Notes under the pieces: generated by a model
Told to the model about the DNA's origin: nothing
Seen by the model: the letters and a program-made list of their open reading frames with translations, nothing else
Database searches by the model: none
Shown: positions 9,345 through 18,846 of the stretch, piece by piece
How positions within the stretch are numbered: the stretch's first letter is position 1
Layout of the letters: each line of letters starts with the position of its first letter
Source: JBLMYQ01 sp050260055
GTDB lineage: Bacteria; Bacillota; Clostridia; Acetivibrionales; UBA4821
DNA length: 64,000 nucleotides
Direction: 5' to 3'
NCBI GenBank assembly: GCA_050260055.1
Contig: JBLNBO010000053.1
Location: 9,470-73,469 of the forward strand
Made by a program: the position numbers and the translations under genes

Positions 9345-11546
9345 ATGGCTGTTGAGAAAAAAGTTAAGACTGAGAATATGGGAAAGAATAGTGAGATTAG
9401 TAATTATAAAGCTGAAGACTTGATATTTGCACTAGATATTGGAACAAGAACAGTTGTTGGACTTGTTGGGATTCAAGATAAAGATAAACTTAAAGTGCTT
9501 GCAGTCGAAATTGAAGAACATAAAAATAGAGCAATGCTTGATGGTCAAATTCATGATATCAGTTTAGTTGCAGATATAGTTTCAAATGTGAAAGAGAAGT
9601 TAGAGAATAAAACTGGAATAAAGTTTAAAAAGGTTGCAATCGCTGCAGCCGGGCGTGTTCTAAAAACGTATTCTGTCAAGGTGGAAAGAACATTTGATTC
9701 AACTAAGGAGATTGCAAAGGATATTATTTCTAGCATTGAACTGGAAGGAGTGCAAAACGCGCAAGCTGAACTTGAATCCGAACAACGAGATTCAGAAAAG
9801 ACAATGTTCTATTGCGTAGGTTATAGCGTAATTTCATATTATCTTAATGGATATGTAATTTCTTCATTACTTGGACATAAAGGCAAAACGGTGGGCGTTG
9901 AGGTGCTGGCAACTTTTCTACCTCATGTTGTAATAGACAGTCTTTACACTGTTATGAATAGGGTTGGATTGCAGGTAACCAATTTGACGTTGGAGCCAAT
10001 TGCGGCAATAAATGTTTGCATCCCTCCAAATTTAAGACTATTAAATCTTGCTTTAGTAGATATTGGCGCAGGAACTTCAGATATTGCAATAACTAAAGAC
10101 GGTGCAGTAATTGGGTATTCAATGGCACCTATTGCCGGAGATGAAATCACAGAAAGGATTGCACATCAATACCTGGTTGATTTTAATACTGCTGAAAGCA
10201 TTAAATTAACTCTAAATGATGACAGCCAAAAGAGTGTCGATTTTATTGATGTACTTGGAACCCCTCGTACAGTTGATAAAAAGGAAATTCGCAAATCAAT
10301 ATATGAGAGTGTTGTAGTTCTTGGAGAAACAATTGCTGATAGAATTTTGGAATATAACAAGAAAGCACCTAATGCTGTATTCTGCGTAGGAGGAGGAAGC
10401 CAAATTCATGGGCTTACCGATGTAATAGCAGATAAGCTGGGCCTTCCGCATGACAGGGTTGTTGTAAGAGGCCGTGATTTTATCCAATCAGTAAAATTCA
10501 CCGGGAAGAAGCTTGCAGGGCCAGAAGCTATTACTCCATTGGGAATAGCCGTAAATGCAATGCAGTCTATGGAGTCAGACTTCTTAAGCGTTACTCTCAA
10601 CCAAAAGAAGATTAGGTTATTTAACTCGAAGAAACTGAATGTTGCTGATGCATTAATTTTGGATGGATTTGATCCAAAACATTTAATTGGAAGAACAGGA
10701 AGAAGCATATCTTATGAAATTAACGGTGAGAAGAAAATAATTCGTGGAGAGCATGGAAAACCTGCAGAAATAAAAGTTAACGGACAACCTGCTAATATGG
10801 AAACACCTTTAAAGCCGGGAGATAATATTGATATAATTCCTGCTGTTGATGGTATTTCTGCAAAGTTATCCCTATCAGATTTAGTGCATGTTGGACAGAA
10901 AATAGTTACCTATAATAATCTTAAGATTGATGTAACACCAACTATTACTATTAATGGAAAAGCAATGAGCGAGGACGCGACTATTAGAGATGGTGATAAG
11001 GTAAGTATTAAAGATATAAAAACGGTAGAAGATTTTGCTGACTCAGTAGGTATAGATATTAAAAACGGCACATCAATAATTAATGGTACAATGGTTGGAA
11101 GCACCTATATGCTAAAAGATGGGGATATTATAGAATTTAGCGATTATAAGGCAAAGTCAAAACGTAATAATAGTTCAATAGATAATTTGCATTCAGCTGC
11201 AGACAGCATGAATAAAGTAGAAACTCCGGATATTTTAAGTTATTCAGACAGCTACGTTAAGGTTGATGCTGGAGATGACAAAGCAGAAGACTCAATGGAC
11301 ACAGAGGATATTTTAAATAGTACGAAGAATGGTGAAGCTATTAAAGTATCGGTAAATGGTAAAAAGTTAACCCTTGGTGGAAGTAAGAGCGATTATTATT
11401 TTGTAGATATATTCAATAGTTTTGAGTTCGATACTAAACAACTTAGAACTGGTGCTGTTCAGCTTAAGCTTAATGGGAAACCTGCTGCTTACACTGATAA
11501 AATTAAACATGGAGATAATATAGAAGTAATCTGGGAAAATAATTAA
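9345..11546 (+). CDS. FtsA-like actin-fold ATPase with C-terminal beta-grasp-like extension
   Basis: 733 residues from ATG 9345, which follows GGAGGTG by 6 bases; the upstream ATG 9318 lacks a good site. Residues about 25-410 form an actin/Hsp70-like ATPase of the FtsA/PilM type: phosphate 1 motif ALDIGTRTVVGLVG, phosphate 2 LVDIGAGTSDIAI, adenosine motif VFCVGGGSQIHGL, and an SHS2-type insert. The remaining 300 residues are not in standard FtsA; they contain repeated stretches ending in patterns such as PLKPGDNIDII, TIRDGDKVSI, MLKDGDIIEF and KIKHGDNIEVI that look like tandem ThiS/MoaD-like beta-grasp modules. A role in division or envelope assembly is likely but not shown. No ftsZ is adjacent. 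The diguanylate cyclase gene follows after 15 bases. Confidence 0.8.
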   Translation: MAVEKKVKTENMGKNSEISNYKAEDLIFALDIGTRTVVGLVGIQDKDKLKVLAVEIEEHKNRAMLDGQIHDISLVADIVSNVKEKLENKTGIKFKKVAIAAAGRVLKTYSVKVERTFDSTKEIAKDIISSIELEGVQNAQAELESEQRDSEKTMFYCVGYSVISYYLNGYVISSLLGHKGKTVGVEVLATFLPHVVIDSLYTVMNRVGLQVTNLTLEPIAAINVCIPPNLRLLNLALVDIGAGTSDIAITKDGAVIGYSMAPIAGDEITERIAHQYLVDFNTAESIKLTLNDDSQKSVDFIDVLGTPRTVDKKEIRKSIYESVVVLGETIADRILEYNKKAPNAVFCVGGGSQIHGLTDVIADKLGLPHDRVVVRGRDFIQSVKFTGKKLAGPEAITPLGIAVNAMQSMESDFLSVTLNQKKIRLFNSKKLNVADALILDGFDPKHLIGRTGRSISYEINGEKKIIRGEHGKPAEIKVNGQPANMETPLKPGDNIDIIPAVDGISAKLSLSDLVHVGQKIVTYNNLKIDVTPTITINGKAMSEDATIRDGDKVSIKDIKTVEDFADSVGIDIKNGTSIINGTMVGSTYMLKDGDIIEFSDYKAKSKRNNSSIDNLHSAADSMNKVETPDILSYSDSYVKVDAGDDKAEDSMDTEDILNSTKNGEAIKVSVNGKKLTLGGSKSDYYFVDIFNSFEFDTKQLRTGAVQLKLNGKPAAYTDKIKHGDNIEVIWENN

Positions 11547-11561
11547 AGGTAGGATACCAGA

Positions 11562-13217
11562 ATGCAGAGTTCTCAAACAGAAAGATATTTTATCAAGTAT
11601 AACTGGATTTTTCTAGGTATTCTTCTAGTTTATATTCTCATAAAAGACGCATTTATGAGCCTGAATGATATTGACTTTTTTAGTGATATAATTTTTCTAT
11701 CTGCATTTACATTAATTAATTACTTAAAGAAATATCTTATAGATACAGGAGTATATAACTTAGATTATTTTTATCTGAGAACTAGAGCGATTGAAATATT
11801 TTTAATTTGCTTTGGTTTTTTTTATTTGAATTTAGGCTCATGGACAGCAATATTTATACTCGGTTCAATAACTATGTGTACTCTGCTTGAAGGATCAAAA
11901 AAAGGGCTGCATATTGCCTACATTTCAGTAATCATGGAGTTCGTCTTTGTTGGATTTGCAGGAAATAGAGCTATTGATAAATTCCAGGATGTAATTACTT
12001 TTACTTTTATAATTATAGCTGGATTTGCAGTTTGGGCAGTTGTATCTAAGATTGCAACAGAAAAATATGATGAATCCCAAAAAAGCAGCTCGGAGATTGA
12101 AAGTTTAACCACCCAGAGGGATGATGCTCAAAAGCTGATTAAAGTAATGGATGAAAAATCTGAAAAGATTAAATCAAAATTAAATGAGCTTGAAACTGAG
12201 AATCAAGAGTTCAAAGTTATTCTAGAAAAATATTATGAATTGTATAACATTAGCAGTGTAATAAATTCCATATATGATATTGGGGGATTGCTTAAGTATA
12301 TTAATGAAACAATAATAGAAGTTGTTGGTGCGGATAATTCTTCAATCTTTCTATTTGAATCTAAGAGGGGTTCTCTGGAAATTGAAAAAACAAATATTGA
12401 AGATGAAGAAAACCTTGAAATACTTTCTAAAAATATTAACAATGATGTTATATTTGATATTATCGAAAATGGCAGCTTGTATGTAGTAAATTTTGTTGAT
12501 AATGATGATTTTGAATTTATTAGAGGCAGAGGAGTAAAATCTTTTGTATGTATGCCAATAAGTACAACAAAAAAGAAATATGGAATAATGCTGTTGGAAA
12601 GTTTGGAATTTAATAAATATGACGAGCAGACAAGAAAGTTGATTACATTGATTGGACACCAATTATCAAGTTCAATTGAAAATCTTGAACTGTATAAAAA
12701 AATGAAAGAGTTAGCAACTACAGATGCTCTTACGGGGATTTATAACAGACTGTATTTTCAGGAGAAGTTTTCTAAAGAGCTTAAAATTGCACATGAAAAT
12801 GATTATCCGTTATCCTTCGTAATATTTGATATAGACCATTTTAAGAAGTTTAATGATAATTACTCACATTTGATTGGTGACAAGGTACTTAAAACTATTA
12901 CTTCCGTTGTTAAAAACTCAATCAGAAGGTCAGATATTATTGCTAGATATGGCGGAGAAGAATTTGTTATTATATTCCCTAACATGGATATAGAAAGAGC
13001 TCAAGAAACTTGCGAAATGTTAAGAAAGAAGATTGAGGAAACACCAGTTAGAGCCAGGGAATTAAGTTTATCGGTTACAGTTAGTTTTGGAGTTGCAAAC
13101 TATCCTTTAAATGCATATAGTGAAGAAAATATTATTAAAGCTGCGGACAGGGCTCTTTATAAAGCGAAGAATGCAGGTAGAAATCAGGTTGCTGTCTCAG
13201 ATGAAAAGATTATTTAG
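11562..13217 (+). CDS. Membrane-bound diguanylate cyclase with GAF domain
   Basis: 551 residues. Residues 1-165 hold about six membrane helices, 170-225 a coiled coil, 225-375 a GAF domain, and 385-548 a GGDEF domain. The active site is intact (ARYGGEEFVIIFP). An RRSD motif exactly five residues upstream fits the RxxD inhibitory site, so product inhibition by cyclic-di-GMP is expected. It condenses two GTP to cyclic-di-GMP. ATG 11562 lies 15 bases after the FtsA-like gene, with an AAAGGTAGG-type site in between, so the two are likely one transcript ending at the terminator at 13243. Confidence 0.92.
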   Translation: MQSSQTERYFIKYNWIFLGILLVYILIKDAFMSLNDIDFFSDIIFLSAFTLINYLKKYLIDTGVYNLDYFYLRTRAIEIFLICFGFFYLNLGSWTAIFILGSITMCTLLEGSKKGLHIAYISVIMEFVFVGFAGNRAIDKFQDVITFTFIIIAGFAVWAVVSKIATEKYDESQKSSSEIESLTTQRDDAQKLIKVMDEKSEKIKSKLNELETENQEFKVILEKYYELYNISSVINSIYDIGGLLKYINETIIEVVGADNSSIFLFESKRGSLEIEKTNIEDEENLEILSKNINNDVIFDIIENGSLYVVNFVDNDDFEFIRGRGVKSFVCMPISTTKKKYGIMLLESLEFNKYDEQTRKLITLIGHQLSSSIENLELYKKMKELATTDALTGIYNRLYFQEKFSKELKIAHENDYPLSFVIFDIDHFKKFNDNYSHLIGDKVLKTITSVVKNSIRRSDIIARYGGEEFVIIFPNMDIERAQETCEMLRKKIEETPVRARELSLSVTVSFGVANYPLNAYSEENIIKAADRALYKAKNAGRNQVAVSDEKII

Positions 13218-13242
13218 AAAATAATTAATATTATATTTTGTA

Positions 13243-13275
13243 AAATCTCGGTTAGAATAAGACCGAGATTTTTAA
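13243..13275 (+). terminator. Intrinsic terminator
   Basis: 10-bp perfect stem (13243-13252 with 13262-13271) followed by T-rich sequence, directly after the diguanylate cyclase. Confidence 0.85.
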
Positions 13276-13296
13276 TTTTGTAGGAAAGTATATTAT

Positions 13297-13563
13297 ATGG
13301 AAGATAGTAATGAAAATAATAAGTTGAAAAAAATGAATGAATCAATGATATGTGAATATCAGGAATTTTTGCGTAAACCAATGAAGGTATTATGGATAAA
13401 TTTTGTTAGAGGAATAGCATCCGGGGTGGGTATGGCAGTAGGGTTTACTATTCTAGGGGCACTTGTCATTTATTTGCTAAAATCAATGGTTAGTTTAAAC
13501 CTTCCTTTAATAGGACAATTTATTGCACAGTTAGTAAAGATTGTACAGGAAAATATGAAGTAA
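13297..13563 (+). CDS. DUF5665-type small membrane protein
   Basis: 88 residues. A charged N-terminus (about 1-35) is followed by a glycine-rich first hydrophobic segment (GIASGVGMAVGFTILGALVIYLL) and a second weaker amphipathic helix. The layout and the YQEFLRKPMKVLWINFVRGI region match the DUF5665 family common in spore-forming Firmicutes; function unknown. The ATG is preceded by AGGAAAG. It sits between the diguanylate cyclase terminator and yteA. Confidence 0.7.
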   Translation: MEDSNENNKLKKMNESMICEYQEFLRKPMKVLWINFVRGIASGVGMAVGFTILGALVIYLLKSMVSLNLPLIGQFIAQLVKIVQENMK

Positions 13564-13628
13564 AAACTATATTTTATGATTTTAGATTATAAAGATTTTT
13601 AATATTTAAATCGAAAGGATTTGAAGAT

Positions 13629-14270
13629 ATGAATAAAGAAGAAAAAGATTACTTTAGGAACCTACTGTTTAGGGAAAAAGATAAGTTTAATGAAACTATA
13701 GATAAAATGAAGGATAACGGCAGCGGCGATATGAGTCAACTTAATCCGACTGAATTGTCTTCTTATGACAATCACCCTGCAGAACTTGGAACAGAAGTCT
13801 TTATTCTTGGAATGAATCTAAACTTAAAGGCTAATGAAGTGAATCAGATTAAAGAAATAGAAAGAGCAATTAAAAAAATTGATAATGATATTTTCGGAAT
13901 ATGTGAAAAGTGTAGAAATGAAATATCAAAAGAGAGATTGGAAGTCAGGCCATATGTGAGATTATGCATTGACTGTGAAAATGAAAACAATAACGAAAAG
14001 GAAAATGTTAAAAAGGCAAGACCTGTTGAAGAAGAGGTTATGGGTTCTCCTTTTGGGAAAAAATATTTAAACAAACAGGAGGATGATGAATATGAAGGCC
14101 TAGATTATTTGAATGATTTAATGAAATATGGTTCGGCATCTACTCCTCAGGACATGGGAGGATATAAGGACTATAAAGAGTTTTATACAAATGAAGTAGA
14201 CAGGCAGGGAAATGTCGAAAAGACCGACAACCTCTCGAATCAAGATTATATAAGACAGCTTCCAGATTAA
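13629..14270 (+). CDS. yteA: YteA-family sporulation protein with DksA/TraR-type zinc finger
   Basis: 213 residues. The first 100 residues are helical and resemble DksA/TraR, with the family pattern ELSSYDNHPAELGTEVF. The zinc finger is intact: CEKCRNEI followed by CIDC at about residues 97-120. The C-terminal part is acidic and low in complexity, as in YteA-like proteins, which are associated with sporulation in Bacillus and Clostridium. It may bind RNA polymerase as DksA does, but that is inference. The ATG is 8 bases after GAAAGG. Confidence 0.8.
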   Translation: MNKEEKDYFRNLLFREKDKFNETIDKMKDNGSGDMSQLNPTELSSYDNHPAELGTEVFILGMNLNLKANEVNQIKEIERAIKKIDNDIFGICEKCRNEISKERLEVRPYVRLCIDCENENNNEKENVKKARPVEEEVMGSPFGKKYLNKQEDDEYEGLDYLNDLMKYGSASTPQDMGGYKDYKEFYTNEVDRQGNVEKTDNLSNQDYIRQLPD

Positions 14271-14361
14271 TTTAATAATAGTCTAGTTGGCTGTTTACAG
14301 TTAATAGTTAAAATGTATATAATTATTCATGCAATCACAACCTTGAAAGGAGTAATCATTC

Positions 14362-15402
14362 TTGAAAGATACTTTACGGGATTTATCTCTTTTTAATGCG
14401 CCGCCGGGTAATGAAGAAGCTTTAGCCCGTTACATTTCAAATACATTTTCAGAATACCTTGATTCAATTAATATTGACAGCTTTAATAATTTCTGCGGGA
14501 TAAAAAAGTCTAAAATGAATAACCCTAAAAAAATTGCGCTTTATGCCCATATGGATGAAATTGCATTAATGGTAACAGATATTGATAAGAATGGCTTTAT
14601 AAAGTTTATACCGGTTGGAGGTATTGATTCTAGAATACTTCTATCTCAAGAGGTTATTATTCATGGCAAGAAAGATATTCTAGGCGTGATAGGGGCAAAA
14701 CCGCCTCACCTTCAAACTGATTCAGAAGATAAGGAAATAAAAATAGACCGACTTTATATAGATATTGCAATGACGAATGAACAAGCTAAAGAAATTATCA
14801 GGATTGGCGATTATATAACATTTAAGGGGAAATGGACCGAACTGCGAAATAATATTGTTTCTTCAAAATCCTTAGATAATAGGGCGGGTGTTGCAGCCAT
14901 ACTACAGGTTATGAAGAACTTGAATAAAGAATCCTTAAATGTAGAAGTGTCTTGTAATGTTACAACACAAGAAGAAGTTGGATTAAGAGGTGCAAAAGTA
15001 AATTCTTTTTCAATACAACCTGATTTAGCAATAGTAGTAGATGCAGGCTTTGGTGATATGCCTGGACTAGAAAAAGATGAGACATTCATTTTGGGTAAGG
15101 GGCCAGCGATAGCAATCGGACCAACCTTACATAGAAATTTGTCAAAAGAGTTAATTAAATTTGCAAATATTAATAATATCCCCATACAGATTGATGTTGA
15201 ACCGGGTAATACAGGAACCGAAGCATGGGCAATACAAGTCTCAGGAACAGGAGTCCCTGTTATATTAATTTCTATACCTTTGAGATATATGCATACTACA
15301 GTAGAAACAATTAATATAGACGATGCTGAAAATACAGCTAAGCTTATTTCAGGATTTATACTCAATATCCAGGATAGATTGGAGGAACTGATATGCTGTT
15401 AA
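14362..15402 (+). CDS. M42 family metallopeptidase, first of three
   Basis: 346 residues with a TTG start at 14362, 10 bases after GAAAGGAG. It is a cytoplasmic, usually oligomeric, di-metal aminopeptidase/glucanase-type M42 enzyme. Metal-binding and catalytic positions are visible: YAHMDEIALMV, SLDNRAG, TTQEEVGLRGA with the general-base glutamate, VVDAGFGD and RYMHTTVETI with the last metal histidine. Its end overlaps the next M42 gene by 10 bases, so translation is probably coupled. Confidence 0.9.
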   Translation: MKDTLRDLSLFNAPPGNEEALARYISNTFSEYLDSINIDSFNNFCGIKKSKMNNPKKIALYAHMDEIALMVTDIDKNGFIKFIPVGGIDSRILLSQEVIIHGKKDILGVIGAKPPHLQTDSEDKEIKIDRLYIDIAMTNEQAKEIIRIGDYITFKGKWTELRNNIVSSKSLDNRAGVAAILQVMKNLNKESLNVEVSCNVTTQEEVGLRGAKVNSFSIQPDLAIVVDAGFGDMPGLEKDETFILGKGPAIAIGPTLHRNLSKELIKFANINNIPIQIDVEPGNTGTEAWAIQVSGTGVPVILISIPLRYMHTTVETINIDDAENTAKLISGFILNIQDRLEELICC

Positions 15403-16418
15403 AAGATTTAACCCTTGCAAAAGGTATATCAGGAGATGAATCTGATATAAGAAAAATCATAAAGTCTGAACTTAATAATGATGCTCTTGAAACTTTTACG
15501 GACAATATAGGAAATCTGCTGGTTACTAAAAATATTGAAGCAGAGTCAATAAAAGTTTTAGTAACAGCGCATATGGATGAAGTTGGACTAATGATAACCA
15601 TGATTAATGATAACGGAAGTTTAAAATTTAAAACTATTGGTTCAATTGATGAAAGAGTCCTTGCGTCCAAAAGATTCTATATTGGGTCTAAACGTGTTCC
15701 CGGAGTTATTGGAACTAAACCTGTTCATTTAATCGAAGATGATGAAAAAAAACAGCCTTTAAAAGCAAAGGCACTATATATTGATATTGGCTGTAACAGT
15801 AAAGAGGAAGCGGAGAAATTAGTAGAAGTCGGTGACTATGCATATTTTGATAGTGATTTTGTTGAAATGGAGAACAAGTGCATAAAATCTAAAGCTTTTG
15901 ATAATAGAGTTGGATGCAATTTAATTATTGATATTCTAAAAGAAAGTTATAACGTAAATCTACAGGCTTGTTTTTCAGCCCAGGAGGAAATAGGAGCAAG
16001 AGGTTCTGGCCCGGCTGTTAGAAGGCTCAAACCGGATTGCGCGATTATTATAGAGGGAACAAGTTGTTCAGATGTACCTGGTACAGAAGAACGAAACATG
16101 GCTGCAAAATTTAATAATGGACCTGTAATATCAAAAATAGATAAAAGTACAATCGCAAGTAAAAAGCTTTTTGATTTTGTATTAGATACTGCAAGAAAAT
16201 ATGATATAAAATATCAAATTAAAGAAGGCATATATGGGGGCAATGACTCAGATTCAATACAGTTCTCGGAGGGCGGTATCCCTACAGTAGTTATCTCAAT
16301 TCCTTGCAGATATATTCATTCGCCAAATTCTATAATGAGTTTATATGATTATTCAGAAACTACAAAACTAATCAAAGCTGTATTAAATGAAATAAATTAC
16401 TCAATAATTGGAGGTTGA
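15393..16418 (+). CDS. M42 family metallopeptidase, second of three
   Basis: 341 residues, ATG at 15393 after GGAGG inside the end of the upstream gene. All expected M42 positions are present: TAHMDEVGLMI, KAFDNRVG, SAQEEIGARGS, IIEGTSCSDVPG (Glu where the first paralogue has Asp) and RYIHSPNSIM. It differs clearly from its neighbours, so substrate preference may differ; subunits of related TET particles can mix. Two bases separate its stop codon from the start of the third gene. Confidence 0.9.
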   Translation: MLLKDLTLAKGISGDESDIRKIIKSELNNDALETFTDNIGNLLVTKNIEAESIKVLVTAHMDEVGLMITMINDNGSLKFKTIGSIDERVLASKRFYIGSKRVPGVIGTKPVHLIEDDEKKQPLKAKALYIDIGCNSKEEAEKLVEVGDYAYFDSDFVEMENKCIKSKAFDNRVGCNLIIDILKESYNVNLQACFSAQEEIGARGSGPAVRRLKPDCAIIIEGTSCSDVPGTEERNMAAKFNNGPVISKIDKSTIASKKLFDFVLDTARKYDIKYQIKEGIYGGNDSDSIQFSEGGIPTVVISIPCRYIHSPNSIMSLYDYSETTKLIKAVLNEINYSIIGG

Positions 16419-16419
16419 A

Positions 16420-17406
16420 ATGATAGAGTTAATTAAGAAACTAACAATGGCAAATGGTACATCAGGAAATGAAATGCCGATTTCAAAGATTATATCAGAA
16501 ATTATTGCTCCAAATGTTGATGAAATAAAAGAAGACTCAATGGGGAATCTCATGTGTATTAAAAATGGTACAGAAAAAAGGGTAATGCTAGCTGCACATA
16601 TGGATGAGGTAGGAATTATTGTAACCCATATAGAGGAAAATGGATTTTTGAGATTTTCTGCATTAGGCGGAATAAATCATTTTTATTCACTTTATCAAAA
16701 GGTTGTATTTGAAAATGGTACTATTGGAGTAATTGGGTATGAAGAAGAAATTAAAGAAATAAAAGATATCAAACTTTCAAATCTATATATCGATATTGGA
16801 GCAAAGAGTTCAGATGAAGCATTAAATAAGGTTAAAGTAGGAGATGCGGCTGCATTCATTGGAACTTTTATACAGGAAGGAAGCAGAATTGTATCTAAAG
16901 CGCTAGATGATAGATGTGGATGTGCAATCCTTATAGAACTGTCGAAAAGATTAAAAGAAAGTAAAAATGAAATTATTTATACATTCACAACGCAGGAGGA
17001 ACTTGGATTAAGAGGGGCTAAAACAGCCGGTTATAATGTTAATGCCGAGTTTGCAATTGTTCTTGATGTAACTGCTCCAGGTGATACGCCAAAGGCAAAT
17101 CCTTCGCCTATAAAATGCGGCGGAGGACCAATACTAAAAATAATGGATAATGCATCAATTGTAAATCCAAGAATGAAAGATTTGATTATTGATACAGCTG
17201 AACGAGCGGGGATTCCATATCAATTGAAAGTTTCAAATGTTGGCGGCACTGACGCGGGTGCAATATCGCTTTCAAGAGAAGGAATTCCGACTGCATCTCT
17301 AGCTATTCCTTGCCGATATCTGCACAGTCCTGTTGAAACTGTTTACATTGAAGACGTTGAGAACATGATAAACTTAGTAGAAAAAGCAGTAAATAATATT
17401 AAATAA
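16420..17406 (+). CDS. M42 family metallopeptidase, third of three
   Basis: 328 residues from ATG 16420, 5 bases after GGAGG; a TTG at 16408 upstream overlaps the previous gene and is less likely. Conserved positions: AAHMDEVGIIV, KALDDRCG, TTQEELGLRGA, VLDVTAPGDTP and RYLHSPVETV. It is the last gene of the three-gene peptidase operon, closed by the terminator at 17412. In B. subtilis and clostridia M42 enzymes process peptides in the cytoplasm; the specific role is not visible. Confidence 0.9.
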   Translation: MIELIKKLTMANGTSGNEMPISKIISEIIAPNVDEIKEDSMGNLMCIKNGTEKRVMLAAHMDEVGIIVTHIEENGFLRFSALGGINHFYSLYQKVVFENGTIGVIGYEEEIKEIKDIKLSNLYIDIGAKSSDEALNKVKVGDAAAFIGTFIQEGSRIVSKALDDRCGCAILIELSKRLKESKNEIIYTFTTQEELGLRGAKTAGYNVNAEFAIVLDVTAPGDTPKANPSPIKCGGGPILKIMDNASIVNPRMKDLIIDTAERAGIPYQLKVSNVGGTDAGAISLSREGIPTASLAIPCRYLHSPVETVYIEDVENMINLVEKAVNNIK

Positions 17407-17411
17407 ATTTA

Positions 17412-17446
17412 AAATACAAGAGCGCTATAGCTTTTGTATTTTTTTG
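17412..17446 (+). terminator. Intrinsic terminator of the M42 operon
   Basis: 12-bp stem (17412-17423 with 17430-17441, one G-U pair) and a T-run. Confidence 0.85.
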
Positions 17447-17521
17447 ATTTTTTATAGATAAAAATTTCTTCATAATGTAAAATATATCTGCGCAGTAATA
17501 TTATGCAGGGAGGTTTTTGGA

Positions 17522-18718
17522 ATGAAGGAATTTTCAAAAATAGTACAAGAGATAAGTCCATCTGCAACACTTGCAATAGACGCGATAGCAAAGAAAATGA
17601 AGGAAGAAGGTAAAAATGTAATAGGTTTTGGAGCAGGAGAACCAGATTTCAATACTCCAGAACATATTAAGGATGCAGGCAAAAAAGCCATTGATAATAA
17701 TAAAACAACATATACAGCTGCTTCTGGAATGCCTGGCATAAAAACAGCTATTTGTGAAAAGCTGAGAAGAGACAACGGGCTTGAATATAGTCCGGCGCAA
17801 ATTGTTGTCAGCAATGGTGCAAAACATTCACTCTTTAATGCATTTTTGGCTTTGTTAAATCCGGGTGACGAGGTAATACTTCCAGCTCCGTTTTGGTTAA
17901 GTTATCCTGAGATGATAAGGATTCCTGGCGGAAAGACTGTTTATCTTGAAACAACCGAAGATAATGGTTTCAAAATTACACCTGACTTATTGATGAGCAA
18001 AATAACAGAGCGCAGTAAAGTTCTTGTTTTAAATAGTCCAAGTAACCCTACTGGTATGGTCTATTCAAAAGAAGAATTGCTGGAGATTGCAAAAATTATT
18101 GTTGAACAAGATTTAATTGTCATTTCGGATGAAATTTATGAAAAGCTGATATATGACGGTTTAGCGCATACAAGCATTGCATCGTTGGGTGATAAAATCA
18201 AGGAGCAAACAATATTAGTCAACGGAATGTCTAAAGCATTTGCTATGACAGGCTGGAGAATTGGTTATACGGCCTCAAGTCTAAAGATTGCACAGATAAT
18301 GTCAAATCTTCAAAGCCACACTACGTCCAATCCTAATACTATTGCACAATGGGCTTCAGTTTCAGCACTTGACGGCTCGGAAGATGAAATTGAAAAAATG
18401 AGATGTGAATATCAAAAGCGTAGAGATTTTATGGTTGATAGGATTAATTCTATCAACGGTATATCCTGCATTAAGCCGCAAGGTGCATTTTATGTAATGA
18501 TGAATATGCGGAAACTGATTGGCAAGTCATTTAATGGCAGTATTATAAATGATGAAAATGATTTTGCTAAATTGCTTTTAGAAAAAGCGGAAGTTACGGT
18601 TGTGCCTAGTACGGGATTTGGAATCAAAGGCTATGTAAGGTTATCGTATGCAACCTCGATGCAAAATATAACAGAAGGCTTAAATAGAATTGAAAAGTTT
18701 ATCAATGAACTAAAATAG
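17522..18718 (+). CDS. PLP-dependent aminotransferase, class I (aspartate aminotransferase-like)
   Basis: 398 residues, fold type I. The Schiff-base lysine is in NGMSKAFAMTGWRIGY at about residue 238; FGAGEPDFNTPEHIK near residue 38 and VLNSPSNPTGMVYS near 173 bind the substrate carboxylate and the cofactor; the C-terminal arginine is in YVRLSYA. This is the AspB/AspC subgroup Ib, probably aspartate or a related amino acid donor to 2-oxoglutarate. The ATG follows GGGAGG. The gene stands between two terminator-like structures and is probably transcribed alone. Confidence 0.9.
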   Translation: MKEFSKIVQEISPSATLAIDAIAKKMKEEGKNVIGFGAGEPDFNTPEHIKDAGKKAIDNNKTTYTAASGMPGIKTAICEKLRRDNGLEYSPAQIVVSNGAKHSLFNAFLALLNPGDEVILPAPFWLSYPEMIRIPGGKTVYLETTEDNGFKITPDLLMSKITERSKVLVLNSPSNPTGMVYSKEELLEIAKIIVEQDLIVISDEIYEKLIYDGLAHTSIASLGDKIKEQTILVNGMSKAFAMTGWRIGYTASSLKIAQIMSNLQSHTTSNPNTIAQWASVSALDGSEDEIEKMRCEYQKRRDFMVDRINSINGISCIKPQGAFYVMMNMRKLIGKSFNGSIINDENDFAKLLLEKAEVTVVPSTGFGIKGYVRLSYATSMQNITEGLNRIEKFINELK

Positions 18719-18725
18719 TTTTTTA

Positions 18726-18752
18726 ACTCCCTCTTTTTAAAAGAGGGGGAGT
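18726..18752 (+). terminator. Hairpin after the aminotransferase gene
   Basis: A-T/G-C stem ACTCCCTCTTTT pairing with AAAAGAGGGGGAGT, one bulge. There is no following T-run on the plus strand, so it may be a weak terminator or a 3'-end stabilizing structure. Confidence 0.4.
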
Positions 18753-18846
18753 GAGGATGAAAAGGTTAAGTCATCTTTAGTCTCTCTCTTTTAAATAAAT
18801 AATAATTTTAATATCTTAGCAGAAATGAAAGGAATGATAATTCATA

